Notes under the pieces: model-generated
Seen by the model: only the letters and a program-made list of their open reading frames with translations
Database searches by the model: none
What the model was told of the DNA's origin: nothing
Assembly: GCF_018143015.1 (NCBI RefSeq)
Contig: NC_054752.1
Coordinates: 4,947,216-5,011,215 of the forward strand
Direction of reading: 5' to 3'
Length of the DNA stretch: 64,000 nucleotides
Origin: Lytechinus variegatus
Taxonomy: Eukaryota > Echinodermata > Echinoidea > Temnopleuroida > Toxopneustidae
In this document: in pieces, positions 36,289-47,344 of the stretch
Layout: the number at the start of each line of letters is the position of its first letter
Position numbering within the stretch: position 1 is the first letter of the stretch
Position numbers and translations under genes: made by a program

Positions 36289-38055
36289 TCACTCGAGATA
36301 AGACAAGATAATTGAATCCATCCCCAGTCTAGTTGATAAAGGGAATGATGCTACTCTTCTCTTCTTCATATCACCCTCACTCATCACCTGATCAATCACA
36401 CACGTCTTGTACTCATCATCTGATGTCACGACGTAGAGGTCGTCTGTCATACAATCAACACACACATTCAAGATGACATCACTGTGGGGGATTTCCCTAT
36501 GATCACCCTCTCTGTCAATGATGAGTGCTCTGCGATCAGGTGGTGAAGGTCGAGCGATGATGTGACCTGATGACAGTACATCGCACATTACTATCTTCTC
36601 TTTACACGTGATGGTATTGATAATCTCATCATTAGCTGGGTTGATGACGTATATCATAGACTGACCATCTTCAGCAGCGATGATCATCCCATCCTGATCG
36701 ATTGCAACGCGCACCGCTACATCAGTACGCGTCGTGTTTCTTGGTATTGTGACGTCATTGATGTGATTCCACTGTCTGTCGTATACACTGATGCACCCAG
36801 GTAGACTGTCTCCTGTACAACCTATGATGCATCTACCACATACTACCTTGTCATCATTCAGTACTGCACATGAGATTATACATGATGTATCACTACCGTT
36901 GATCACTCTCTGTGTGGTTTTACTGTTCAAATCTAACATGTAGGTATGTGTTCCACCAATAGTAAAATCTGTGATCATCACCTTATCTTCATCTATACAT
37001 CCAACAATGCGCGGATATTTCATTTTATCTGTGACATTGATTGTATCAATGAGCTTCCACTCTCCATCATACCCATCAATTCTTCCATCATACTTCTCTC
37101 TCCCAACACCCTTCACAAACCTCACACCTGATACAACACGATTTATTTCTTTCACCTCACCCTCATTCAGTTGCTTCTTTAGTTCCTCACTCACTGATGC
37201 ATGCACACGATGTCCATCTGTGACAATATTTTTATCGTCTTTAAGAATTCTGTCCAGTGTCTCTTTTGCTTTCTCTGCTGATTTGGTGTCGTCTTGCCAT
37301 GATTTTTCAAGCTCTCCAATCTTTCTCTCGATCATTTGAGCGATGTTGTGAATGTCTCCATGAAGAATGCGTTGTTTATCAATTATCGGTTTTCGTCTTT
37401 TCTCTGCAATCGAACGATTTTCTTCATGCCGTGTCCCCCTCTCTTCATTGTTCTTTTCAATTTTATCCTCGAGCTTTCGAATCTCCTCCTGGAGCTTTCG
37501 AATCTCATCTTGAAAATCTTCATTTTCCCCATCAATCTCGCTATTGATTTTATCAGCATCTTCCTTTTCCCTGTCTCTGTCTCTTTCGATCGCGTTTTCG
37601 ATTTCGGAATCAATATAATTCTGAATAGTTTGTAGATGTTCGTCTTTAGCGTGTCTGGTCTTATGAATCTCATTCCCATAGATGCGACATAACTCTGATT
37701 TATCACTCGCTCTATTCTTTAGGATGCTGAGATCTTCTCTATTGTTCTTCAGTGCGATCATGATATCCTCTTGAACGCACTGTTCTCGGCGATGATCTGT
37801 CAATGCACATGAATAACATAATGCTACGTTATGTGTTCTGCAGTACAAGTCCATGATTTTCTCGTGTTTTTCACAGAAGAGATTAGGTGCACCTCTTCGT
37901 ACTATTCCGATGCATTCTTTTTTCAAGGCGCAGTCATGACAGAGCTTCTTCTTTTCCTTCACGTAGAACGTGACGTCAGTAATCGATTCACAGTCGGCTT
38001 CTTCACAAACAGCGCCCTTTTCTACTGAGCTGAACTTAGACGCCATAGTGATCAA
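36289..38055 (-). CDS. TRIM-like gene 2 (B-box, coiled coil, beta-propeller), C-terminally truncated
   Basis: 588 residues from the ATG at 38055 (MASKFSS; an upstream in-frame ATG adds MIT). It has B-box-like Cys/His clusters at about 14-45 and 58-90, a coiled coil (about 95-270), and a C-terminal ~300-residue propeller-like region with HTYMLDLNSKTTQRV, DDKVVCGR, AIDQDGMIIAAE and PANDEIINTITC strands. There is no RING. Compared with genes 1 and 3, a 7-bp deletion after codons for PLSTR shifts the frame, so the protein ends SIILSYLE about 24 residues early. The lost codons are still present at 36210-36290. The coiled coil has one extra heptad (RKLQEEI), from a duplicated GAGCTTTCGAATCTC near 37471-37510. 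Residues 62-200 are strikingly divergent. A splice-acceptor-like TTCTGTAG lies ~20 bases before the ATG, but the 5' flank is unrelated to the other genes. Confidence 0.85.
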   Translation of the reverse strand: MITMASKFSSVEKGAVCEEADCESITDVTFYVKEKKKLCHDCALKKECIGIVRRGAPNLFCEKHEKIMDLYCRTHNVALCYSCALTDHRREQCVQEDIMIALKNNREDLSILKNRASDKSELCRIYGNEIHKTRHAKDEHLQTIQNYIDSEIENAIERDRDREKEDADKINSEIDGENEDFQDEIRKLQEEIRKLEDKIEKNNEERGTRHEENRSIAEKRRKPIIDKQRILHGDIHNIAQMIERKIGELEKSWQDDTKSAEKAKETLDRILKDDKNIVTDGHRVHASVSEELKKQLNEGEVKEINRVVSGVRFVKGVGREKYDGRIDGYDGEWKLIDTINVTDKMKYPRIVGCIDEDKVMITDFTIGGTHTYMLDLNSKTTQRVINGSDTSCIISCAVLNDDKVVCGRCIIGCTGDSLPGCISVYDRQWNHINDVTIPRNTTRTDVAVRVAIDQDGMIIAAEDGQSMIYVINPANDEIINTITCKEKIVMCDVLSSGHIIARPSPPDRRALIIDREGDHREIPHSDVILNVCVDCMTDDLYVVTSDDEYKTCVIDQVMSEGDMKKRRVASFPLSTRLGMDSIILSYLE

Positions 38056-38065
38056 TGTTTTACCT

Positions 38066-38866
38066 ACAGAAGGGATAAGGAAAAGGATAAGCTAAACTGG
38101 AAAACAAAAACTGTGTTTCATGAAAAAAATATAAAGAGCGTAGCAAAAACGGTAAAAGGGAAGAAAATGAATTAAGAAGGGAAGGATAACGTGTCTTATT
38201 TCCTCGTTATTGATTACTCTCCGCCCCTCCCTATTTTACATTCTGCAGATAAAACTGTATATTCAGATTTGATTAGATTGATTTATTTCCGTTTCACAAT
38301 TGTTCATAATATGATAAACATAACATAACAAGGTTGGAAATGCTACAAGCAAAAATATAATATGTATTATTATAGAATTAATGAACACAATTCATTAAAT
38401 AAAGATATCTCAAATGACATTTGTATTAAAAGTAAAACGGAGGGACTTGCTGAAAAATGGAAAGCTTGTATAAGAGGCAAGCACCTTACTTCAATTAAAA
38501 ATTTATTTCAATCAGTCAATCGATCATAAAAATACAGGTATATACAAATTAGATACAAACATGGGATTGGCAGCCCCTATAAATTTTCATTAAAAAAACC
38601 CTGTGGGTGGGGCAACACCGGGTACAATTAAATACAAATTACATACATAAAGAGTGAACAAGAAATAACATTGAAATACAATATACAAAAAAGAAAGAAA
38701 TAAACGAAACAATGGGCTAATATAGGGGAAATAAACAAACAAGTAAACTAGAAGTAATAATTATAAATCATAGTGACCTACAGTGTGCTATTGGCAGGAG
38801 TTTTATACTGAGCGGAAAATTCAACTTTTAAGAGTTTTTTTAAAGTCATGCAGAGTTTTACTTTGT
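38066..38866 (-). mobile_element. LINE 3' fragments (two) upstream of gene 2
   Basis: The segment 38272-38470 resembles the 3' UTR of the LINE at 61712-62975 (AAAGCTTGTATAAGAGGCAA words) with its tail at the left. The segment 38497-38865 is a second 5'-truncated LINE 3' end with a GATTGACTGATTGAAATAAA tail on the minus strand. At its right end it encodes a decayed LHDFKKTLKS-like RT C-terminus. No gene is seen in the remainder. Confidence 0.6.
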
Positions 38867-39041
38867 TTAAAGGGGAATGAAACCTTTAAAATAAGTAGGC
38901 TTGTGTCGAAACAGAAAAATCAAAGAATAAGAACAAAGAAAGTTTGAGAAAAATCGGACAAATAATGAGATAGTTATGAACATTTGAGTATTGCATTCAT
39001 TAACGCTATGGAGATCCTCCCATTGGCAATGTGAGAAGGAT
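38867..39041. repeat. Left arm of a palindromic MITE split by a LINE
   Basis: GGAATGAAACCTTTAAAATA through GGAGATCCTCCCATTGGCAA is the inverse of 42937-43112. The pair makes sense as one hairpin element opened by the LINE at 39042-42705. Confidence 0.65.
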
Positions 39042-39241
39042 TTGATGACTACAATAATACTATTGTAAACTGTGAGAAAGAAATTCGGGTACCCGAAAAC
39101 ATTCCAGAGCCAAATTTACAACAAAAAAACTCGAAGGATTCAAGTTTACTTTATCAAGATTTTGAAAACATATTTGCTGTAAAAGGTCTTCACTTTGTAC
39201 ATCTAAATGTTAGATCTATTCTACCAAAAATTTCAGAACTT

Positions 39242-39413
39242 TTCAGACCCAGGTGAGGTGAATGGGTACCCGGTAGAATTAATTCCTTGAATGCATGAGC
39301 GCTGAGAGGCAGCTCGAGCTAAAGCCGGGGTAATAATAATAATAACAACGCGCCTCGGAATAGAATATTTCTAGATAGATGGCGCTATATAAATGCCTAT
39401 TATTATTATTATT
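39242..39413 (+). mobile_element. SINE nested in the LINE endonuclease
   Basis: Target duplication AACTT is at 39237-39241 and 39414-39418. Removing the insert restores a continuous endonuclease frame. The copy lacks the tRNA-like head, starting inside the body (CAGACCCAGGTGAGGTG), and ends GATGGCGCTATATAAATGCC plus (TAT)n. A relative is at 50956-51165. Confidence 0.85.
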
Positions 39414-39484
39414 AACTTCGAATTCTTTTTAAGAGAAAGAATCTTGCAGTCATTGCTTTCACAGAAACATGGCTAAATGACTCG

Positions 39485-40660
39485 GTGAACGATGAAGAAA
39501 TCAATATAGATGGATACAAAGTAATACGCAATGATAGATTATTAGGCTCTGGGGGTGGTGTATGTTTTTATGTCAGAAATGATATTGCATTCAATATCAT
39601 AGATGTTTTAAGTACAAGTGATTCTGAATCACTGTGGATTAATTTGCTTCTACCAAGATCAAAACCAATTATTGCTGGCGTCATTTATAGGCCTCCGAAA
39701 AGCAATCAATTTATTGAGAAGATGTCAAATATTCTCGATACATTAAAGAAAGATGATGAAATTATACTTTTAGGCGATATGAATGTTTGTCTATTTCAGA
39801 AATCTCCACTGGCAAAAAAATATACTGACTTATTGAGTCTTCATGGATTTAGCCAACTCATCAAAGATGCAACCCGTGTCACACACACATGTTCTTCTTT
39901 ATTGGACCATGTGATTTGTAATAACGAACAAAAAATAAGTCAAAGTGGTGTTATTGATCTTGGTATAAGTGACCATTCTTTTACTTTCTCTACACGAAAG
40001 AAAATTAGGCTGGCTATAGGTGTTCACAGAACCACTGATATTAGATCGTTGAAAAAATATAGCGAAGAATCTTTCAATCTTAAATTGTCTGCCGTTGATT
40101 GGTCAGATTTAACCCAATGCACTGACGTAAATAAGGCTTGGTCAATTTTTCAAAATACTTTTATTTCAACGTTGAATATGATAGCGCCTCAAAAACGGAT
40201 TAGACTTAAACAGAGATCAGAAAACTGGATGACTAAAGATATTATTTCTCTTATTCGAGAAAGAAATGTGGCGTATAGAAAAATGAAGAAAAATCTAAGC
40301 GATCAGGATTATGACACGCTTTCCAAAAGATACAAGAAATTAAGAAATATGGTTCAAAGAGAGGTGAAAAAGGCCAAATTAGAGTACCTTCAAAATAAAA
40401 TAGAAGAAAATAAAAATGATTCTATAAGACTTTGGCAGAATCTAAAAAGTTTGGGATTAAAAAAGAAAAATGGAAAGGACCAAGAATTAGTCGTTTCAAT
40501 TGATGGAGAATTATGTCATGATAAGATAACTATTTCCAATGAATTCAATTCCTATTTTACAAATGTCGCAGCTACGTTGGTAGATAAACTTCCATCTTGC
40601 AAAGACATTTTTAGTGCAGACAGAGAAAAGATTCGTGAATTTTATGAAAAAAAAATATAA
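39485..40660 (+). pseudogene. LINE endonuclease and linker, open fragment
   Basis: 391 codons covering most of the APE-type endonuclease. The upstream TETWLND-type motif reads just before 39485. GGGVCFYVRND, GVIYRPPKSN, LLGDMNV and LGISDHSF follow. The SDH motif near the end of the nuclease is present. After that come a basic linker and a NEFNSYFTNVA motif leading into RT. The frame ends in TATAA after an A9 run where one base has been gained or lost. Confidence 0.85.
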
Positions 40661-40666
40661 GCCAAG

Positions 40667-42261
40667 ATAAATTTGAATTATTACCTGTTAGTGATCAATT
40701 CATTTTTAATGAGTTGCGCAAATTAAATGTATCAAAAAGCACTGGTTTAGATTTGATACCTGCTAAATTTCTAAAAGAAGGAGCAAAGAGTTTGTACAAA
40801 CCATTAAATTTCTTGATAAATCTATCTATCTTTACTAGCACTTTCCCAGAGGATATGAAAATTGCAAAAGTAACTCCTATTCATAAGAAGAAAGATAAAA
40901 CTGCTGTTGAAAACTATAGACCTATCAGTGTTTTAAGCATAGTATCCAAAATTCTTGAAAAGGCGGTATGTGTTCAGATCGAAAAATATTTTAAAGAAAC
41001 TGATATGATTTACGAATATCAGTCAGGTTTTCGACATGACTATTCGACCGAGACATGCCTTATTCACTTGACTGATTATCTGAGAACAAATATTTCTAAG
41101 GGACAATTCGTTGGGATGGTACTTCTAGATCTTCAAAAAGCATTTGATACAGTTAATCACGGCATCTTATTAAAAAAATTACAAATATTGGGTTTTAACC
41201 AGGCTACTGTAGCATGGTTCAAATCCTACTTGTCGAATCGACATCAAGTAGTGGCTATTCGCGATATTCGTTCCAAAATTATGCCTATAACGTGTGGAGT
41301 TCCATAGGGAAGTATTTTAGGCCCAATCCTATTTTCAACTTATATCAATGACATGTCTATTTGTATAAAAGCTGGCTGTAAATTATTATTGTATGCAGAT
41401 GATAGCGTACTACTTTGTTCAAATTCCAACCCAAAATTTGTTGAGGAAAAACTTAGCGAACAGCTGTCTACATGTGTCGATTGGATGACTGATAATAGAT
41501 TATCGTTACACTTAGGCAAAACCGAAAGCATTCTGTTTTGTTCTAAAAGTAATCATAAAACTTCATTTGAATTTGAAGTATCATACAATAATAAGATAAT
41601 TCAGAGGAAAGAATCTGTAAAGTATTTAGGCATTGAGTTGACTAGCTCCCTTTCATTTTCATCTTTAATAGAATCAATCGTAAAAAAGGCGAATGCCCGT
41701 TTGAAATTTTTGTACAGGTATCAAAGTTGTATGGATCAAAAAGCAAGGCGTATTCTCTGTTTTGCACTTATTCAGAGTTTATTTGACTATGCTAACCCTG
41801 CTTGGTATAGTGGCATAAGCGAACTCGATAAAAAGAAGTTGAAAATTATACAGAATAAAATTGTTTGATTCATTAACTGTTCTGGTCCCAGAACCCATGT
41901 TGGCTATACCGAACTCACTGGAGCAGGTTTTCTTGAAGTCAACAAAAGATCAAAGCAGCTTATTTTGCACCACGTGCATAAAATCTATCACAATAGATCG
42001 AACCATTACATTGGATCAAACTTTAATCTCGTTACCGAAATACATAACTATAATACAAGAAACAGCCATTTCAACTTTTGCTTACCAGAAAGGATAGGGA
42101 GTATTGGTAACTCATTTTATTACAATGCTATAAAACATTGGAATTCCCTTCCCAGTTATATAAAGGAAATAGGAAACTTTTTGCATTTTAAGAGGAAATT
42201 GAAAGAATATCTTTCACTTGAGAGTCAAAAAGAAGATGCAAATGATATGTTATACGGTTGA
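40667..42261 (+). pseudogene. LINE reverse transcriptase with two nonsense codons
   Basis: A single frame runs from about 40667 to 42261. It has KSTGLDLIPAKFLKEGA, RPISVLSIVSKILEK, QSGFRHDYSTETCL, LLDLQKAFDTVNH, CGVP followed by a TAG (41305-41307) where Gln of PQGS is expected, then LLLYADDSVLL, LGIELTSSLSF and the C-terminal NYNTRN region. A second stop, TGA at 41866-41868, sits where Arg is likely. Both lesions fit C-to-T transitions. The catalytic residues themselves are intact. Confidence 0.85.
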
Positions 42262-42705
42262 TTAAGCCTGAATACTGACCTAGGTCTTTTCTCTTCTCTA
42301 CCAGGTATTATTATGTATTTTACATAGTGTGATTGAAGCTTCGATATGTTCTTTCTTCTATTTCTATTTCTTTTATCTCTTCCTATTCTCCTCTTCGTGT
42401 TGTTATTGTCGTCAACGTTTTTGCTGTTGTTCTTCTCCTTATTTTCTTCTTCTTCTTCGTTATATTCTTGTATATATCTAATTTATTGTCTATATATATT
42501 ATTTATTGGTAATACTAAATTCTGATTTTTTTCCGTCATTTTTAATATGTAAATAGTATAATTGAACCATTTTATTATCTTAATTCAGGACCCCACTGGA
42601 AATAAGCTTTCGAGCTTTCGTGGGTCATCCTGTGCAAGCCTGTTGTTTTAATGCTACTGTATATATGTTATGGTGACTTGCCAAATAAAATCAATCAATC
42701 AATGT

Positions 42706-43112
42706 GTAATGTCACATGTGATCAACTTTCCCTTTGATGAACTATAAAATACCCTCAAAATTCCTGCTTTTTCTTGTGGTGATACAAACTCTTTATCCAT
42801 GATGTATTCTTTAAAAATATGTATTACACGCCCTCCTATATAGAAGAACACATGATCAACTGATATATGTGATAAAAGGGGCAATTTAAGGGAAATATAT
42901 ACTAAAGTAATGGGGAGAATTGTTCACGAGTGATATCACACATCTTTGTCGCATTGCCAATTTGAGGATCTCCATAGCATAAGTGATCGCAACATTCAAA
43001 TGCGCATAACTTTCTCATTATTATTTTATTTCTCAAACTTTCGTTGATCTGTTTCTTTGATTTTTCTGTTTTCACACAAGCTGTCTTGTTCCAAAAGTTT
43101 CATTCTCCTTTG
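42706..43112. repeat. LINE flank and right arm of the split palindromic MITE
   Basis: 42937-43112 mirrors 38867-39041 (TGGCAATGCG, ATGGAGATCC, GAAAGTTTGAGAAA, AATGAAACTTTT, read inverted). The stretch 42706-42936 is unassigned. Confidence 0.6.
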
Positions 43113-45265
43113 ATATCACTATTCAAATGATTCCACAGCTTAATAATTCCTCTACAACGTAAATAATTTTGGGTGATTTCAGTTTTTGGAAGATATTGGT
43201 GAAGATCTGCTGGATGACGCGTAAAGTATGAATGGAAAGAGGCATTTGTATTGAAGAGATTTTTCAGTGCATTAAAAATTTACAACAAATAAATATTGGG
43301 TCTTAATGATAATTTTGTTTAAAAATAAATACAAAAAAATGTTGTGCACTTGAGAAAAACGTAACCGATGGATCGTGTGAGAAAATATTACTTTTACGAT
43401 ATTATAAGAGATGTGGAGGTGAGACAGGAGGGACAGAGGAGTGCAGTACACTAAGTAGAAAGAAAGAAGGCGGGCAGCAGGAGCACATTGGCTAATTGCA
43501 ATTTTAAGAAGAAAAAATAATCAAACAAAGCATGACTATGTATATGAATGTAACGTCTTCTTCCTTTCGGATGTGCGAGATCTTGTAGTATAATTTTAAG
43601 AGGGGAGGTGTGTGTGTGCGTGAGAGAGAGGGATAGAGGGGGGGGGGGGGGGCTGTAATACCTACATTGCCATCACTACATTCTATTTAATTGTTTCGTG
43701 TATGGATATTTTGATATTTTTCATATCAATAAAACTTGCACCGAAATATAGTCTCATTACAATATAACAGTCGAGTTTATTAGCACGGTAAGATATGCCC
43801 ATATTCATGATGTTCACTTGAAAAGCTTTATAGATGGAGTTGCATCAACATGTTTTCAAGATCTTGCCATGCCTAATACACATCATCAGCTCAGACCATG
43901 ACACCAGGGGCCTATTGCATAAGACTTTTAACCTGAGAAAACTCTGGTAAAACTGAAAACTAAGGTTAGTCTGATTTCTACCATTGAATTTAACACAGGC
44001 CAAAAACTCCGGTAAAAACAACCTGAGTTTTCTCCGGTAAAAAGTTTTATGCAACGGGCCCCAGCTTCTTCGTAAGACCCCACATGATTAGCCCTTAACA
44101 GTGAATAGACATTCTATTACACAACAACAAGAGTATGTTAGGGTGAGTGAGCTTTCTTTGCAGGAGCACCTTCTCTTACTAAACATTAAATTCAAGAATC
44201 ATTTCATCATAAGGAATGCTCAAATTATACTGATCTTTACTACCAGTTATTGACACTGAGACACTCGTCCAAAAACTCTCGCATTCTTTATTTTCTCGTC
44301 TGCGCCTCGAAATGGTACATTTCGAGATGGATCGCGATATACAAAGGCACGTTATCGTTATTACTGCAATCTCGATTATAATTATTCTAAATTCTAATGA
44401 CGTATACACTTTAGATTTATTCTTACCCTTTTCTTATGTAAATCCGATCTGAAATTGCGGATAGTTGGTTCTTCCAACGCCTGTTGAAATAGCAAAGGCT
44501 GACAACACCCCCAGATACTAATCACGATGACATGATCATACCACTCAACCTTATATTGCACTTTGACGTCTGTTTAATCTTAATTTGCATACAATTTATT
44601 TCGTTATGCACAATTTTATTAACTATTAATGCCAAAGGTGTGTATACTCTTCACGTATAAATAAGATATATCAAAATAGAATAAATATTAATATCATCGA
44701 ACAGGATTTAGATGCAATAAACAAGCCCTTTGGACATTGTCGTAATCTTGGTAGGAGATGCAGGAGGTAAATTAGTGGGCTGAGGGTAGAATATGTAAAT
44801 ATTAAAGATAGCAATATAAATATACATGTATATTTACATGACATAAATGCAATAAACAAGCTCTTTTGATAGTGTCGTTATCTCGGAGAGAGAGAGAGGT
44901 GAATTAGTGGGCTAAGGGTAGAATGTAAAAAAAAAATCCGTATAGGGGTTGGGGTGGGGTCGTCATGGCAATTAAATGGTGGGAGAAAGGCGGGCAGCAG
45001 CACCCAAGAGCTGATGATATTTTTGAAATTATTTTTCTTATCAAGCAATTGTGTTTATAGATGTCCAGCAATTTATGTTTTTTTTCTTTTGTCTTCCCCT
45101 TCTTGTCCAATCATCTATCTTTAATTAAATTTTTCTTCTTCCTTTTCCCCTTTCTATTTCCTCCCTCTTGTCCTGTTTTATTTTCATATCACATAAAGAA
45201 ATCTTAAAGACGTTGCCCCAACCCTCTTTGCATGGTTCCTCTTCCTCTTTTTCTCTGGGAGGAGA
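43113..45265. other. Intergenic with a MITE and a two-copy repeat
   Basis: No gene is recognised. Positions 43907-44062 hold a hairpin MITE (GGGGCCTATTGCATAAGAC ... GTTTTATGCAACGGGCCCC) of the family at 399-553. Positions about 44706-44806 and 44840-44935 are two tandem copies sharing ATGCAATAAACAAGC, AATTAGTGGGCT and AGGGTAGAAT. A G run lies at about 43637-43652 next to a GT/GA-rich stretch. Confidence 0.55.
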
Positions 45266-45315
45266 GGGGGGGGGGGGGGGGGGGGGGGTCGTGGTCTAGT
45301 GGTTACCACTCTAGC
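45266..45315 (+). repeat. G run joined to a SINE head fragment
   Basis: A run of over 20 Gs is followed by GTCGTGGTCTAGTGGTTACC, which matches a tRNA-derived SINE box A region. The run is a likely G-quadruplex former and may also be a place of assembly uncertainty. Confidence 0.6.
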
Positions 45316-46042
45316 AAAATATTTCATTCCGGAATTTGCATAAAGGTTGTTCCTACATGTACCTCAAATCGTAAAATGTGACATTTTGCGAAATGTCACG
45401 TATATGACATCCTAGTTGAAAAACAAGCCATTTCTCAGGAGGTTTTTCATGTAGGAATCTGATATGGCTCCTACATAATCCTGATATATATTCTTTTTTC
45501 ATGTGAAAGGGTTCAAATGAGATAAAAGACACCTTTTAAGAGGTTTATATCATGATTTTTCCTCGAAATAGGCTGAAAAATCCATGTTTTTTGCATTTAC
45601 AATAGAATCGTTTAGATTTCCGTGAATTTCCGTCTAAATTCTATAAGCATCACTTTAACCATGTCTAAGCGTTAAGTCGATACCAAATTTAGCTGCCCGT
45701 TTTTGCCATTTTTTATGTAAAAGCCGATTTTACTTGCCACAACACCCCAAAAACCTGTTCGAAAACGGTAATTTTTTATACCTCGCAGTCATCGCAGCGC
45801 ACCGCATGTGGGTACATTGCCGTTCGCTTTTGCACGGCGAGTACGATTCCCCTTCAACTCCATGACAGTGACATGAATTCCGGGCATAATGTAAAGAAAA
45901 ATGGTTGCTAAGGAAATAAGGGCTATACCCACAACTTTTCCAGGGATAAAACTGACTTGTAGAATAATCTCAGCCCCAAATCATCTTCACAGTGATACAT
46001 TCATGGTATTATATATTCTGCGTTTTACACATGTCAACACAG
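45316..46042. other. Intergenic, nothing recognised
   Basis: No ORF with a known domain. This is the left flank of the LTR-type element. Confidence 0.4.
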
Positions 46043-46176
46043 CGCAATTAGATAAAGAGGAAACTACAGACGATTTGAATAGGTTGTGAGACATTTATTG
46101 ATCGTGGCAGAGTCGCCGCATACATATATGGGAAGCCACTTGTGGTGGCACAATTAAACTATAAACCATAATGGCG
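46043..46176 (-). repeat. 3' LTR-like direct repeat
   Basis: 134 bases, beginning CGCAATTA and ending TAATGGCG on the plus strand, so the ends are inverted with one mismatch. They lack the usual TG...CA. The minus strand has AATAAA (46094-46099) as a polyadenylation signal. Confidence 0.8.
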
Positions 46177-46183
46177 TGATTAC

Positions 46184-46215
46184 GTTTCATTCTTTTCTCT
46201 CTTTTTTTTCCTTTA
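46184..46215 (-). promoter_or_regulatory. Polypurine tract-like sequence
   Basis: The minus strand reads AAAGGAAAAAAAAGAGAG then AAAAGAATGAAAC, ending about 7 bases from the 3' LTR. This is where plus-strand priming would occur in an LTR retroelement. The few-base gap is unusual but not exceptional. Confidence 0.5.
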
Positions 46216-47344
46216 AACAGATCCAAAGTCAAGCTTCAATTTGACTGTATGAAATCATATTCAAAACGTATGAACACCAATAAAAATATTCAAGTAACAG
46301 AATAACATAAGTAAACAGTAGGTATATCAAAAATGGCCATAACTGTTTCAGTCTAAATATGATTTGTGCAAATGATAAGGATCAAATCCATTCCCCTATA
46401 CGAATAATTAATAACAAACCTCAAATAATAGCCATATACGTATAGTATGGATAAAGGACATATAACAATTCCACTATACAGGTCATTAATATAAAACCTC
46501 AAAATATATTAAAACAATACACTAATCCCAACTACCTTCGCTTTGTTTTAAACAATAAAAGAGAAATTGACTGCCTGGTCAAATTGCGTACATAATGTAC
46601 AACAGCACGCATACATGCCACTTCTAACAAATCAAAGGCATAAATAATACCACAAAAGCACTCTTTAATCACGACCATATACAAAAAAACAAGAAAAATG
46701 TGACCAAATGAAACAAGTCATGTGGATTCACTACTGAATATAAAAAACAAAAAAAGGCTTGTTTCCAAATATGGTCAGTACACTACTAATAATCTTAAAC
46801 GGCCGAAAGTATGCACACACGGCATAAAAAAAAATTACTCAAAAACGAAACAAAGACTATAGTATGCCGTAATACAAATTTACCCAACGTCCTGCATCCA
46901 ATCAGTGTAGTAACACATTGATATTTGTTGTGTGGTAAAACCATGACAAATTTAAAACCAACTGCAACTTGTATATACCTATAAATAAAAAATAAGCACA
47001 AAAATAGCGAAACCATACCTGTATCCCCAAGCAAAACATGAGTAACAATACAGGGAATGAATAATAAAAAACATAATACAACAGTGGTAAAATGTAGACA
47101 CTTTATACATTATTGTCACTCCTGCAGATATTACCAAGGGACACGGGGGGGGGGGGGGGGGGGGCTGTGGGCCACCGTGCATGCTGAAGTGGGAAAAAAA
47201 ACTTAAAGCCACGGGGCAGTCACCAAACACGGCGAAAATCGTTGTGTGCGAAGTCATCAGATGAGCCTGAAAGAGTCCAGAAAGCCAAGGTCGCATGACA
47301 ACCACACTCCGACCAGAAAAGTGAGTTTCATCAGGGGTTGGGAA
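46216..47344. other. 3' non-coding part of the LTR-type element
   Basis: AT-rich DNA between the ORF stop and the purine tract, with a G run at 47144-47164. No second ORF of note is seen. RT and integrase would normally occupy this space and are absent. Confidence 0.6.

Larger units (their letters stand above)
39042..42705 (+). mobile_element. Near full-length CR1/L2-like LINE
   Basis: The order is a short leader, APE-type endonuclease (from FAVKGLHFVHLNVRS at about 39168), linker, reverse transcriptase with YADD at 41392-41403, C-terminal region, ~430-base 3' UTR and a tail AAATAAAATCAATCAATCAA at about 42682-42702. It is inactivated by a SINE insertion (39242-39413), a frameshift in an A run (about 40651-40659) and two nonsense codons. 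The exact clade cannot be fixed by eye; the (CAAT)n tail differs from the TAA tail of the L2 element at 19342-21947. Confidence 0.85.

Noticed and set aside
37257..37635. Plus-strand ORFs opposite the TRIM-like coiled coil
   Set aside because: Antisense shadows of the charged coiled-coil codons, seen equally opposite genes 1 and 3.
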